Source of the DNA: Rhodoplanes serenus | Lineage (GTDB): Bacteria; Pseudomonadota; Alphaproteobacteria; Rhizobiales; Xanthobacteraceae | Assembly (NCBI GenBank): GCA_009720755.1 | Contig: WNKV01000008.1 | Coordinates: 124,001 to 188,000 of the forward strand | Direction: 5' to 3' | Length of the DNA: 64,000 nt | Part shown: one piece after another, positions 18,230 through 27,465 of the stretch | How the letters are laid out: the number at the start of each line of letters is the position of its first letter | How positions within the stretch are numbered: the first letter of the stretch is position 1 | Program-made: the position numbers and the translations under genes | Notes under the pieces: model-generated | What the model was told of the DNA's origin: nothing | Database searches by the model: none | The model's input: only the letters and a program-made list of their open reading frames with translations

Positions 18230-21200
18230 CTACGCGACCGGCCCGGCGACGGGCTCGATGTCGACCAGAAACGCCTTGTACTCCGGCGTCTCGATGTTGG
18301 CGTCGCCGACGAAGGGCGTCAGCGAGTTCGGCCCGAAGCCCTTGCGGGCGGCGCCGGTGAATCCCCAATGCAGCGGGATGCCGACGATATGGACGGTCTT
18401 GCCGTCGCAGACGAGCGGCCGGATGCGCTTGGTGACCACCGCTTTGGCGGTCACCGAGCCGCGTTTCGACCATACCCGCACGGTGCCACCCGGCTTGATG
18501 CCCTTCTCCTTGGCGAGCTGCTCGCTGATCTCGACGAAGAACTCGGGCTGGAGCACCGCATTGGCGTGGGCGTGCTTGGTCCAGAAGTGGAAGTGCTCGG
18601 TGAGCCGGTAGGAGGTCGCCGCGTACGGGAACTCCTTGGCGTCGCCGAACTGCTCCATGTCGTTGCGGAACACCCGGGCGACCGGATTGCCCCGCACCTT
18701 GGGCGCGACCACGTTGACGACCGGCGACTCGAACGGCTCGTAATGCACCGGGAACGGGCCGTCCCGCATCATGCCGCGGGTGAACAGCCGCGACACGCCT
18801 TCCGGATTCATGATGAACGGCCCGACCTCCTCGGGCTTGGCGGTGGGCGCGATGTCCGGCACGTCGTAGCCGGTCCACTTGGTGCCGTCCCATTCGAGCA
18901 GCTTGCGGCTCGGGTCCCACGGCTTCCCGGAGCGATCGGCCGAGGCGCGGTTGTAGAGGATGCGGCGGTTGGCCGGCCACGACCATGCCCACTTGGAGTA
19001 CGCGCCGGTCTCGTCCGGATCGGTGGTGTCGCGCCGCGCCATCTGGTTGCCGGCCTCGGTGAAGCTGCCGGAATAGATCCAGCAGCCGCACGCGGTCGAT
19101 CCGTCGTCGCGCAGAACCGCGAAGCCCGGCACCTGCTTGCCCTTGGCGATGACCACCTTGGTGGGATCGTTGGGATCGGTCAGGTCGGCGGTGGTGTAGC
19201 CGTTCAGCTCCTTGGCGAGCTCCTCCGGGCTCGGCTCGTTCGGGTCCTTGTAGCGCCAGTCCAGATTGACGATCGGCTCGGGAACCGGGCCACCCTCCTT
19301 GCGGTACAGCTCCTTCAGCCGCAGATGGATCTGCGCCATGATCCAGGTGTCGTGCTTGGCCTCGCCGGGCGGCGTGCCGCCCGCCCAGTGCCATTGCAGC
19401 CAGCGCCCCGAATTGACGAGAGAGCCCTCGTCCTCGGCGAAGCAGGTGGTCGGCAGCTCGATCACCTCGGTCTGGATCGCGGCCGGGCTCACGTCGTTGT
19501 TGGCGCCGTGATTCTCCCAGAAGCGCGCCGTCTCGGTCTGCAACGGGTCCATCACCACCAGGAACTTCAGCTTCGACAGCGCGGTGGTGATCTTCTTGCG
19601 GTTCGGGAACGACAGCAGGGGGTTGAAGCCCTGGCAGAAGTACCCGTTCATCTTGCCCTGGTGCATCAGCTCGAAGGCCCGCAGCACGTCGTAGGCGGGA
19701 ACGTCGAGCTTGGGCAGCCAGTCGTACGCGAAGGCGTTGTCGGCGGTCGCCGCCTCGCCCCACATCGCCTTCTGGAAGCTGACGAAGAACTTCCGGTAGT
19801 TCTGCCAGTAGCTCATCTGGCCCGGCCGCAGGGGCTTGAAGCCGCGCGTCGCCATGTAGGCGTCGAAGCTCGGCTCCCGCTCGGTCGGGATCGTCAGGTA
19901 TCCGGGGATCAGGTTCGACATCAGGCCGATGTCGGTGAGCCCCTGGATGTTGGAGTGCCCGCGCAGCGCGTTCATGCCGCCGCCGCGCACCCCGATATTG
20001 CCGAGGATGAGCTGGAGCATCGCCATCGCCCGGATGTTCTGCGACCCCTTGGAGTGCTGGGTCCAGCCGAGCGCGTACATCGACGTCATCGTGCGGGTCG
20101 GCGACGCGCACTCGGCGATCATCCGGGCGATCTGGACGAACTTGTCCTTCGGGGTGCCGCAGATGCGCTCGACCATCTCGGGCGTGTAGGTGGCGACGTG
20201 CTGCTTCAGCAGGTTCCACACACAGCGCGGGTTCTGGAGCGTCTCGTCGACCACCGCATAGCCGTCCGGGCCGATCTCGTAGTCCCAGGTCGAGCGGTTG
20301 TAGTCACGCCGGCTCTCGTCGTAGCCGGTGAACAGCCCGTCCTGATAGGCGAAGCCCTCCTTGACCACATAGGCCGCGTTGGTGAAGGCGCGGACGTAGT
20401 CCCACTGCACCTTGTCGGTCTGCATGCAGTGATTGATGACGCCGAGCAGGAACGCGATGTCGGTGCCCTGGCGGATCGGCGCATAGACGTCGGCGACCGA
20501 CGCCGTGCGGGTGAAGCGCGGGTCGACCACGATCAGCTTGGCGCCACGGTTGGCCTTCGCCTCCGTGACCCACTTGAAGCCGCAGGGATGCGCCTCGGCG
20601 GCATTGCCGCCCATGACGACGACGAGGTCGGTGTTCTTGATGTCGGTCCAAGAATTCGTCATCGCACCACGGCCGAACGTCGGGGCCAGACTGGCCACCG
20701 TCGGGCCGTGTCAGACACGGGCTTGGTTGTCGAACACCACCATTCCGGTGCTGCGCACCACCTTGTAGGTCGCCCACGCCGTCTCGTTGGTCGTGGCGGA
20801 GGCGGCCAGGAAGCCGGTCGTCGTCCACCTGTTCACGGTGACGCCGTCGGCGTTCTTGAGCACGAGGTTGCGGTCGCGGTCGTCCTTCATCAGCCGGGCG
20901 ATGCGGTCGAGCGCCTGCTCCCAGCTCACACGCTCGAACTTGTCGGAGCCCGCCTTGCGGATCTGCGGATAGAGCGTCCGCGTCTTCGAATGCACCACGT
21001 CGAGCAGCGCCGAGCCCTTCGGGCACAGGGTGCCGCGATTGGTCGGATGGTCGGCGTCGCCCTCGATGTGGATGATCTCGGCCTTCTCGCCCTTCTTCAG
21101 ATCGCCCTTGGAGTACAGGATGATGCCGCAGGCGACCGAGCAGTAGGTGCAGGTGTTGCGGGCTTCCGCCGTGTTGGCGAGCTTGAACGGCCGGATCGAC

Positions 21201-21310
21201 GCCGCATGCGCCGCTTCGACATCGCCGAAGCCGAAGGCGCCGAGCGTCGTGCCGGCCACTCCCGCACCGGCGCCGGCCAGAAAGCCGCGCCGCGAGAGCT
21301 CCATGTTCAT
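18230..21310 (-). CDS. fdnG: Formate dehydrogenase-N alpha subunit, selenocysteine-containing
   Basis: The gene is read through an in-frame TGA at 20713-20711, giving 1026 residues with selenocysteine at 200. Flanks NQARV-U-HGPTVASLAPTFGRG equal the E. coli FdnG context. It oxidises periplasmic formate at a molybdenum bis-MGD centre. Features: Tat signal (LSRRGFLAGAG), [4Fe-4S] cysteines 54, 57, 61 and 96, then the molybdopterin oxidoreductase domains (VVVMGGNAAEAHP, GWTQHSKGSQNIRA) and a C-terminal MGD-binding domain. ATG 21310 is preferred because AGGAGG lies 8 bases upstream; ATG 21316 is only 2 bases from it. If the TGA were read as stop, only a 199-residue fragment would form. The tRNA-Sec and factors encoded nearby argue against that. 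Confidence 0.97.
20672..20713 (-). promoter_or_regulatory. SECIS element of fdnG
   Basis: Directly after the UGA (20713-20711) the mRNA can fold a hairpin. GGCC pairs with GGCC around loop AGUCU (20692-20688). A bulged U lies just below, and outer pairs GG/CC and CCGACG/CG-UUCGG extend the stem. Bulged U and a GU-containing loop about 16 bases after UGA are the features SelB recognises in E. coli fdhF and fdnG. The fold was drawn by eye. Confidence 0.85.
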
Positions 21311-21985
21311 GGACATTCCCTCCTGTTTGAGTTGGTCGCCGCGTTGCGCTGGACCCGCGGGGACGTTGGACGACAGCAGCCTCGCGGCGCTCTCGGATCA
21401 GCGAGTCAGATGGTCGGCAAAAAGGCTATTTTGGAGACATCCCAAAGTCAAAACGATTCGAGGTTGAGGCGAGCCGAGACCCACGATTCGAAGAGGAAGC
21501 ACAGGTATTTTCATGCGCCCGTTTCTATTGCGACGCACCATGAGATAGACGGACCGTCGTGGCGGCTTGACAGTCACAGAAGCTAATACCGACTTTAGGA
21601 TAATAGATCGGATCACGGTTGACCGCAGGGCACGCGGGCCGGCACACTGCCGGGGTGATCTCGACGACGGCTCCCGAGGCTCGGGGCAACTCCTTTCGCT
21701 CGCTCGTACGACCCGGATGGTCATGCCGCGGCGTCTTCCGCACGCGGTGCTCGGCTGCGGTCTCGACAGCCGGCGACCTGCCGTGCGAGGACGCGGTGCA
21801 GCGCGAGCCGACGCAGTGCGGCGGCCGCCCGGGTGGCCGCAGGACGCGCGGAGCAGGCCGGCCCCGCTTCGCCGCGACGCTCCGTCACACCCGAGCAAAG
21901 CGCGCACGGGACCGCGAAACGTGCCGCATCGGCGTGCCGTTCATCGCGCCGTCCTCCGCGCCCTCGACGGGAGAGTACCGTCCGC
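21311..21985. other. Divergent intergenic region between fdnG and the tusA-selD pair
   Basis: These 675 bases hold no credible gene. They are locally richer in A and T (about 21420-21610) than their surroundings. A fdnG promoter candidate is given separately. On the + strand TTGACA (21567-21572) has no acceptable -10 at 16-18 bases, although GATAAT occurs at 21599-21604. No FNR-type TTGAT-N4-ATCAA site was seen, despite the expectation of oxygen control for this enzyme. Confidence 0.5.
21423..21451 (-). promoter_or_regulatory. Candidate fdnG promoter
   Basis: On the minus strand TTGACT (21451-21446) and TAGCCT (21428-21423) are 17 bases apart, about 113 bases before the fdnG start. The -35 is good and the -10 is weak (3 of 6), as expected for an activator-dependent promoter. 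The dyad TTTGG-N7-CCAAA lies between the two hexamers and could be a regulator site. Confidence 0.35.
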
Positions 21986-22228
21986 ATGACATCGGACCCG
22001 ACCATGGAGACGGTGCTGGATCTGCGCGGGCTGCTGTGCCCGCAGCCGGTGCTGCGGGCCAAGAAGGCGCTGCGCGCCGTGCCGATCGGCGGCTCTCTGG
22101 TGCTCGAATGCACCGATCCGCTGACCGTGATCGACGTTCCGCACTTCGTCACGCAGACCGGCCACCGCCTCGTGGCGCAGGAGCGTGTCGCCGATCTCTA
22201 CGTGTTCCGGATCGTCAAGCAGCGCTGA
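21986..22228 (+). CDS. TusA-like sulfur-carrier protein beside selD
   Basis: From the ATG at 21986, preceded by GGGAGAG, the product is 80 residues with the TusA/SirA/YedF fold. [19 protein letters not shown] (11-29) carries the CPxP cysteine (Cys18) that holds persulfide in TusA. It then reads [26 protein letters not shown], a compact beta-alpha unit. It lies 106 bases before selD on the same strand. TusA-like YedF proteins co-occur with selenium use in many bacteria. A role in carrying sulfur or selenium toward SelD is a reasonable inference. The open frame begins at 21833, but its first 50 residues are not family-like. Confidence 0.85.
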   Translation: MTSDPTMETVLDLRGLLCPQPVLRAKKALRAVPIGGSLVLECTDPLTVIDVPHFVTQTGHRLVAQERVADLYVFRIVKQR

Positions 22229-22334
22229 GAGCCCGTTTGGACACTCGGACGCGGCCCGATCCCTGTCCCGCCCGCCCCGTTCGCCGCGTGCTCGACGCGG
22301 CCGGCGTGGCGGCGCGATCGCCCGGAGCTCCGCC

Positions 22335-23384
22335 ATGACGGTTCACGATGTCCGCCTCACCAGCCTCGCGCATGGCGGCGGCTGCGGCTGCAAGCTCGCC
22401 CCCGCGGTGCTTCAGAAACTCCTCGCCGGGCAGGCGGCCGGCGGCCCGTTCGAGCGCCTGCTGGTCGGCACCGAGACCGGCGACGACGCCGCCGTCTGGC
22501 AGCTCGATGCCGACACCTGCGTGATCGCCACCACCGACTTCTTCATGCCGATGGTGGACGATCCGTTCGACTTCGGCCGCATCGCCGCCACCAACGCCAT
22601 CTCGGACGTCTACGCCATGGGCGGCCGACCGATCATGGCGCTCGCCATTCTGGGCATGCCGATCGACAAGCTGGCGGCCGACGCGATCCGGCAGATCCTG
22701 GCGGGCGGCGCCGCCATCTGTGCCGAGGCCGGCATCCCGGTCGCCGGCGGCCACTCGATCGATTCGCCCGAGCCGATCTACGGGCTCGCCGTGATCGGCA
22801 CCTGCCGGCCCGAGCAGGTGCGGCGCAATGCCGACGTCCAGCCGGGCGACGATCTCATCCTCACCAAGCCGCTCGGCGTCGGCATCTACTCGGCGGCGAT
22901 CAAGAAGGGGCAGCTTCCGGCCACCGCCTATGCCGAGATGATCGCGTCGACGACGCGGCTCAACCGCATCGGCGCCGAGATCGGCCGCGATCCCGCCGTG
23001 CATGCCGTGACCGACGTGACCGGCTTCGGCCTGCTCGGGCACGCGCTGGAGATGGCGCGCGGCTCCGGCGTGACGCTGACGGCATCGCTCCAGGCGGTGC
23101 CGCTGTTCGCCGAGGCGGCGCAGCTCGTGCAGGCCGGCTGCGTCACCGGCGCCTCGCATCGCAACTGGGCGAGCTATGGCGACGCCGTGATGCTGCCGGA
23201 CGACCTGCCCGACTGGCGGCGCCACCTCCTCACCGACCCGCAGACCTCGGGCGGACTGCTGATCGCCTGCGCGCCGGAGCGCACCGACGATCTGCTGCGC
23301 ACCGTGATCGCGGCCGGCTATCCGGGAGCGAGCCGCATCGGCCATGCCGAGATGGGACCGGCGGCGATCCGGGTGGTGACCTGA
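22335..23384 (+). CDS. selD: Selenide, water dikinase SelD
   Basis: The 349-residue enzyme makes selenophosphate from selenide and ATP. The ATG at 22335 has GGAG 7 bases upstream. The Gly-rich start [11 protein letters not shown] places Cys17 and Lys20 as in E. coli SelD, so this SelD uses cysteine, not selenocysteine. The AIRS-type ATP domain follows: [78 protein letters not shown] and a DPQTSGGLL block. It supplies SelA in the same island and possibly tRNA 2-selenouridine synthesis elsewhere. A palindromic repeat block starts right after the stop. Confidence 0.97.
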   Translation: MTVHDVRLTSLAHGGGCGCKLAPAVLQKLLAGQAAGGPFERLLVGTETGDDAAVWQLDADTCVIATTDFFMPMVDDPFDFGRIAATNAISDVYAMGGRPIMALAILGMPIDKLAADAIRQILAGGAAICAEAGIPVAGGHSIDSPEPIYGLAVIGTCRPEQVRRNADVQPGDDLILTKPLGVGIYSAAIKKGQLPATAYAEMIASTTRLNRIGAEIGRDPAVHAVTDVTGFGLLGHALEMARGSGVTLTASLQAVPLFAEAAQLVQAGCVTGASHRNWASYGDAVMLPDDLPDWRRHLLTDPQTSGGLLIACAPERTDDLLRTVIAAGYPGASRIGHAEMGPAAIRVVT

Positions 23385-23399
23385 GCGGCCCTGCGGCTC

Positions 23400-23963
23400 C
23401 TTCGCCCAGCGGAGCGGGGAGAGGTGAGCCAGAGCGGGCGCCGCCCTCCCTCGCCCCGCGGAGCGGGGAGAGGGTGGCGAGGACCGAAGGTCCGAGCCGG
23501 GTGAGGGGCCGCAGCGGTTGCGGCCACACTCGGTGTCGCGATGGGTGGTGACGCCCCCTCACCCGGATCGCAGGTCTTCGACCTACGATCCGACCTCTCC
23601 CCGCACGGCGGGGAGAGGTGAGCCAGAGTGGGCGCTGGTCCGACCGGATCAGCTTCGGGTCCGGACGTTCTGCGGGATCGTATTGTCTCCGGCGAGCCGG
23701 ACTTTAAGGCGACCCGGACGTCCGCGCGCCGGCGCTTCCCCTCCCTCGCCCCGCGGAGCGGGGAGAGGGTGGCGAGAACCGAAGGTCCGAGCCGGGTGAG
23801 GGGCCGCAGCGGTTGCGGCCATCTCGGTATCGCGACTGCGATGCCCCCTCACCCGGATCGCGGGTCTTCGACCTACGATCCGACCTCTCCCCGCACGCGG
23901 GGAGAGGTGAGGCAGTGCGGACGCCGCGCTCCCTCGCCCCGTGGAGCGGGGAGAGGTGAGCCA
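23400..23963. repeat. Block of dispersed palindromic repeats
   Basis: Two near-identical units of about 175 bases lie at roughly 23444-23620 and 23739-23914. Partial copies lie at 23400-23432 and 23925-23963. Each unit has CTCGCCCC-GCGGAGC-GGGGAGAGG at one end and CCTCTCCCC-GCA(C)-CGGGGAGAGG at the other. In between is a long inverted pair GGGTGAGGGG / CCCCTCACCC. Together they make a strongly foldable structure. The same family recurs at 59969-60112. No coding frame here is credible. The unequal spacing and lack of unique spacers exclude a CRISPR array. Confidence 0.8.
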
Positions 23964-23981
23964 GTGCAGACGAGCGGCGCG

Positions 23982-24866
23982 TCACTGCGGCATGCGGGCC
24001 AGCAGGGTTTCCAGCATGCGGGCGCCCGCCTCGCCCTTATGGGCGCGGCTCCACTGCTCCGTGATGGTCGACTTGAACAGGCGCACCGCCTCCGGGGTCG
24101 CGGTCACCATGGCGATGCCCGACGTGATGTTGGGATGGTCGCCGAGCCGATAGGGGCTGAGGGTGACGGCGACGCTGTCCTTCGCCTCGAACACCTGGAA
24201 GGTCTGCGACGGCGCCTGATCCTCGACGATGCCGATCTGCACCCCGATCGGCGGATGCACCAGCAGGGCGGCCAGCCGCTCGACCTCGCGCGCGGCCGCG
24301 CGGCGGCGCTCGCGCACCACCTCGGCCGGCAGGTCGAAACGCCCGACCAGGCCGGAATGCAGGAAGCGCTCGACGTCCGGGCCGCTGACGATGCTCAGCA
24401 CCGGCGTGTGCCGCCTCGCCGCCACCCGGCGGCGGGCCTCCAGGATCGCCATCACGCCGTCGATCACCGCCCGCACCGCGGCCGGATCGCGATGGGTGGC
24501 GGCGATGCCCTCCATCAGCATGGTGCGCAGATGGCCGAGATACTCGTCCGACAGCAGCAGGAACGAGAACGGCGAGAAGTTGCCGAGAACGTGAACGGCG
24601 TTCTCCTCGAGCTGTCGCATGCGCTCGAAGAACGATATCGCGCTGGCGTAGTACTCGACCCCGACCCCCATCAGCGAGGGCAGCGAGATCTCCAGGAGAT
24701 CGGAGATCTTCTCCAGCGTCTCGATCTTGACGAGCTCGCCGCGCTCGAGCCGGTACACCGCCGCGCGCGACACGCCGATCTGCTCGGCGATCCGGCTCAC
24801 GGTCAGATTTTTGCCGAGCCGGTAGGCGCGCAGCCTCCGCCCGATCTCGGCCAGATGGTCCCCCAT
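23982..24866 (-). CDS. XRE-family transcriptional regulator with large C-terminal domain
   Basis: From the ATG at 24866 (GGAAGGA upstream) the product is 294 residues. The Cro/CI-type helix-turn-helix is at residues about 7-62: IGRRLRAYRLGKNLTVSRIA, EQIGVSRAAVYRLERGE, and a second helix pair. The remaining 230 residues are mostly helical and resemble a ligand-sensing region of unknown family (VEYYASAISFFERMRQ, PVLSIVSGPDVERFLHSGL, GDHPNITSGIAMVT). That fits a substrate-binding-protein-like or cupin-free sensor. It is divergent from an MFS transporter, whose substrate it may sense. The open frame begins further upstream at 25043, but those residues are not HTH-like. Confidence 0.85.
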   Translation of the reverse strand: MGDHLAEIGRRLRAYRLGKNLTVSRIAEQIGVSRAAVYRLERGELVKIETLEKISDLLEISLPSLMGVGVEYYASAISFFERMRQLEENAVHVLGNFSPFSFLLLSDEYLGHLRTMLMEGIAATHRDPAAVRAVIDGVMAILEARRRVAARRHTPVLSIVSGPDVERFLHSGLVGRFDLPAEVVRERRRAAAREVERLAALLVHPPIGVQIGIVEDQAPSQTFQVFEAKDSVAVTLSPYRLGDHPNITSGIAMVTATPEAVRLFKSTITEQWSRAHKGEAGARMLETLLARMPQ

Positions 24867-25250
24867 CGCGTCCTTCCCCCGATCGGCTAGGCGTCCTGCC
24901 GGACCTTTCGGCAACGCGCACCGCCGACCTGCGGTTGTTCTTGTCTCATTTTTTGTATGCAGCGCAACAGGAAACCGGACCACGCGGCGATCCGCTCCGA
25001 GATTTCCACCACATCGCGTGATGGCGCGACAGCTCGAACCCACCGAATCGGACTATGGCGCGAAAATTGTCCACTACCGAGGGGCGAGCCGCCGATCCGG
25101 ACCAGTTCACCCGCGCCGGGTTCTCCCCTGCCATTCGCAGAAATTCTGCGCGCCTGAATTGTCAGAAGTGTCTCAATAATGATACATGAGCCTGGGGGGC
25201 CTCCCGCACGGGTGGCCGTTCAGTCTCGTCACCGCATTCAGGAGAGGACC
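24867..25250. promoter_or_regulatory. Divergent control region between XRE regulator and MFS gene
   Basis: The 384 bases contain a perfect 13-base palindrome GCAGAAATTCTGC (25137-25149). Two direct repeats beginning TGTCTCA, at 24942-24960 and 25169-25187, share TGTCTCA-N-T-N2-T-N2-TA. One repeat is near each gene. They are candidate operators for the XRE protein. TTGTCA at 25160-25165 is a fair -35 without a good -10. The assignment is inference from position and repetition. Confidence 0.45.
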
Positions 25251-26477
25251 ATGTCGGCTGTCTCGGACTCCGCCCTGTCGGCGGGCGAACAGGAAAGCTA
25301 CGCGAGGAAGGCTCTGTGGGGCTCGGCCATCGGCTATGCCATGGACGGCTTCGATCTGCTCATCCTCGGCTTCATGCTGTCGGCGATCGCCGCCGAGCTG
25401 CACTTCACGCCGGCGCAGTCCGGTTCGCTGGTCACCTGGACGCTGGTCGGCGCGGTGATCGGCGGCGTCGTGTTCGGCATGCTCAGCGACATCTACGGCC
25501 GGGTGCGGGTGCTGACCTGGACCATCCTGCTGTTCGCAATCTTCACCGGCCTGTGCGCCTTCGCCCAGGGCTATTGGGATCTGCTCGCCTACCGCACCAT
25601 CGCCGGGCTCGGCCTCGGCGGCGAGTTCGGCATCGGCATGGCGCTCGCCGCCGAGGCGTGGCCGGCCGAGAAGCGCGCCCGCGTCTCGTCCTATGTGGGC
25701 CTCGGCTGGCAAGCCGGCGTGCTGCTGGCCGCCTTCGTCACCCCGGTGCTGCTGCCGATCATCGGCTGGCGCGGCATGTTCGCGGTCGGCATCCTGCCGG
25801 CGGTGGTCGCGTTTATCGTCCGGCGCACCATCGGCGAGCCGCCGATCTTCGTCGAGAAGTCGAAGGAGCGGAAGGTGCTGCCGCTCGGCCTGCTGGTCAA
25901 GGACGTCGAGACGACCAAGATCAGCCTCGGCATGTTCATCCTCTGCTCGGTGCAGAACTTCGGCTACTACGGCGTGATGATCTGGCTGCCGAACTATCTC
26001 GCCAATCGGTTCGGCTACACGCTGACCAAGTCGGCGGTGTGGACCTCGGTGACGATCATCGGCATGGCGTTCGGCATCTGGCTGTTCGGCCAGCTCGCCG
26101 ACCGTTTCGGCCGCCGGCCGATCTTCTTCCTCTATCAGGCGGGCGCCGCCATCTCGGTGATCGCCTACTCGCAGCTCACCGACCCGATGCACCTGCTGAT
26201 CGGCGGCGCCATCATGGGCATGTTCGTCAACGGCATGCTGGGCGGCTACGGCGCGCTGATGTCGGAGCTGTATCCGACCGAGGCGCGGGCGACGGCGCAG
26301 AACGTGCTGTTCAATCTCGGGCGCGGCGTCGGCGGCTTCGGCCCGCTGGTGGTCGGGGCGCTCGCGGCGCAGTACTCGTTCGCGGTGGCCATCGGCCTGC
26401 TGTCGATCCTCTACGTGGTCGACATCATCGCCACCGCCCTGCTGATCCCGGAGCGCAAGGGCGCCCCGCTGACCTGA
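25251..26477 (+). CDS. MFS transporter (sugar/organic-acid porter type)
   Basis: From the ATG at 25251 (AGGAGAGG upstream) the product is 408 residues with about 12 membrane spans. It has the two-half MFS layout. DGFDLLILGFML (TM1) has the Asp of the aromatic-acid/sugar porter families. GMLSDIYGRVRVL (loop 2-3) matches the G-x-L-(S)D-x-x-G-R motif, as does LFGQLADRFGRRP in the second half. IAGLGLGGEFGIGMALAAEAWPAEKRA matches the motif after TM4, and SELYPTEARATAQN follows TM10. Members import aromatic acids, shikimate or alpha-keto acids with protons; the substrate is unknown. It ends at a strong terminator. Confidence 0.93.
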   Translation: MSAVSDSALSAGEQESYARKALWGSAIGYAMDGFDLLILGFMLSAIAAELHFTPAQSGSLVTWTLVGAVIGGVVFGMLSDIYGRVRVLTWTILLFAIFTGLCAFAQGYWDLLAYRTIAGLGLGGEFGIGMALAAEAWPAEKRARVSSYVGLGWQAGVLLAAFVTPVLLPIIGWRGMFAVGILPAVVAFIVRRTIGEPPIFVEKSKERKVLPLGLLVKDVETTKISLGMFILCSVQNFGYYGVMIWLPNYLANRFGYTLTKSAVWTSVTIIGMAFGIWLFGQLADRFGRRPIFFLYQAGAAISVIAYSQLTDPMHLLIGGAIMGMFVNGMLGGYGALMSELYPTEARATAQNVLFNLGRGVGGFGPLVVGALAAQYSFAVAIGLLSILYVVDIIATALLIPERKGAPLT

Positions 26478-26669
26478 GGCGGGCCGCATGAGGTGGCCCA
26501 TCCGGCGCGGCACGCCGCGCCGGTCTGGTCCGGACCTCGACGAGCCCGCCCGAGGGGCGCACTCGCCGCCGAAACCCGCCAGGTAGGCCGGGTGCGCCCC
26601 TCGGACTGCCCGATCCCGACACGGATCGCGCGCCACGATCGCCGATCCGCCACGACGGTGCCAGAACGC

Positions 26670-26700
26670 AAAAGAGTGCCCCACGGGGCACTCTTTTTTT
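26670..26700. terminator. Bidirectional intrinsic terminator
   Basis: AGAGTGCCCC (26673-26682) and GGGGCACTCT (26685-26694) form a 10-bp stem with a tiny loop. A 7-base T-run follows on the + strand, and an A-run precedes it, which gives U residues on the minus transcript. It lies between convergent genes, the MFS transporter and the 107-residue gene, and can serve both. Confidence 0.9.
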
Positions 26701-26777
26701 GTGCACGTCGTGTGGCGCCGACGGCGAGCGAGAGCGGGAGCGCGGCGCCCCGGACGGGCGCGCGCGGCGGATGCCGC

Positions 26778-27101
26778 TCAGCCGAGATCGGCGGCCGCGA
26801 TGGCGTTGAGGGTGGCGAGCTGCTCGGCCGCCGGCGCGCGCAGCGACGCGGTGGCCCGCTCGGTGAACGCGATGAGGTGGTCGAACGCCTGGTCGGCGAC
26901 GTCGCCGGTCAGCGGATGCTCCTCGTAGGAATCGATGAAGCGGCCGACCAGCAGGCCGAGGATTTGATAGAGCGCCACATGCTCGCGGTCGGTCGTCGCG
27001 AGGTGGAGCACCCGCTGCTGGAAGTCCTTGTAGGTCCGAAGGCCGTTGTGCTGCGACTTCAGCCAGGTGAGCAGTTCGTCCAAGAGCGTTCCCTCCCTCA
27101 T
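26778..27101 (-). CDS. Uncharacterised 107-residue helical protein
   Basis: From ATG 27101 the product is 107 residues, predicted all-helical and acidic, without cysteine, signal or membrane segment. Notable stretches are LDELLTWLKSQHNGLRTYKDFQQRV and LYQILGLLVGRFIDSYEEHPLTGDVADQAF. The ribosome-like AGGGAGGGA lies over the first codons and would better place the start at TTG 27083 (LDELL), giving 101 residues. Family not recognised. It is transcribed away from pyrK and ends at a bidirectional terminator. Confidence 0.6.
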   Translation of the reverse strand: MREGTLLDELLTWLKSQHNGLRTYKDFQQRVLHLATTDREHVALYQILGLLVGRFIDSYEEHPLTGDVADQAFDHLIAFTERATASLRAPAAEQLATLNAIAAADLG

Positions 27102-27465
27102 GCGGCATGGACGGCCGGAGCGCGTCGCCCGGGCAACGTCCACGGAGAAGAAACTACCGTTAGTACCACAGCAAGCGGAAAAAAAAAGAGAATTGATGAG
27201 ATGGAAAGACCCTGGAGAAATCCGGGAAACAACTGGCCCGGCTCTGCACACTGTCATGAGAGCGTTGTTCCGGCGGTATAAATTTGAAGGTTCCCGCGCC
27301 CCGCCATTGACAAGACGGCGCCCACCTGCGAATGTCTCAAAAAAGAGACGGTCACGGCCGCCCCCACCCGGTGATGTCCATCGGAGCCCGGCGGCCGGAT
27401 TCGATTCGAGCGCGGGGCCGACCCGGCAGGGTCGGGTCGCCCGCGCCCCGGTCAGAAAGGGCGCC
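27102..27465. other. Divergent intergenic region before pyrK
   Basis: The 364 bases are locally AT-richer (27140-27300). TTGACA at 27307-27312 is a perfect -35, but the hexamer 17 bases on is poor. GTCTC-AAAAAA-GAGAC (27334-27349) is a 5-bp dyad just where the start of transcription would fall, a possible operator. TATAAA at 27277-27282 has no fitting -35. No gene is supported in this stretch. Confidence 0.5.

Noticed and set aside
18230-21310. fdnG as a pseudogene broken by TGA
   Set aside because: The TGA lies at the selenocysteine position, has a SECIS-like hairpin, and selA, selB, selC and selD are all present.
17357-21586. A 1409-codon open frame on the + strand opposite fdnGHI
   Set aside because: It is antisense to well-conserved formate dehydrogenase genes. 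Its His/Arg/Ala/Gly-rich composition is what high-GC antisense frames produce.
21398-21907. 169-codon minus-strand frame upstream of fdnG
   Set aside because: Composition is not protein-like, there is no ribosome site, and it lies in an AT-richer control region.
23400-23963. CRISPR array
   Set aside because: The repeats are long, inverted and irregularly spaced, with no unique spacers and no cas genes nearby.
27277-27282. TATAAA as -10 of pyrK
   Set aside because: No acceptable -35 lies 16-18 bases upstream; CTGTCA is 20 bases away.
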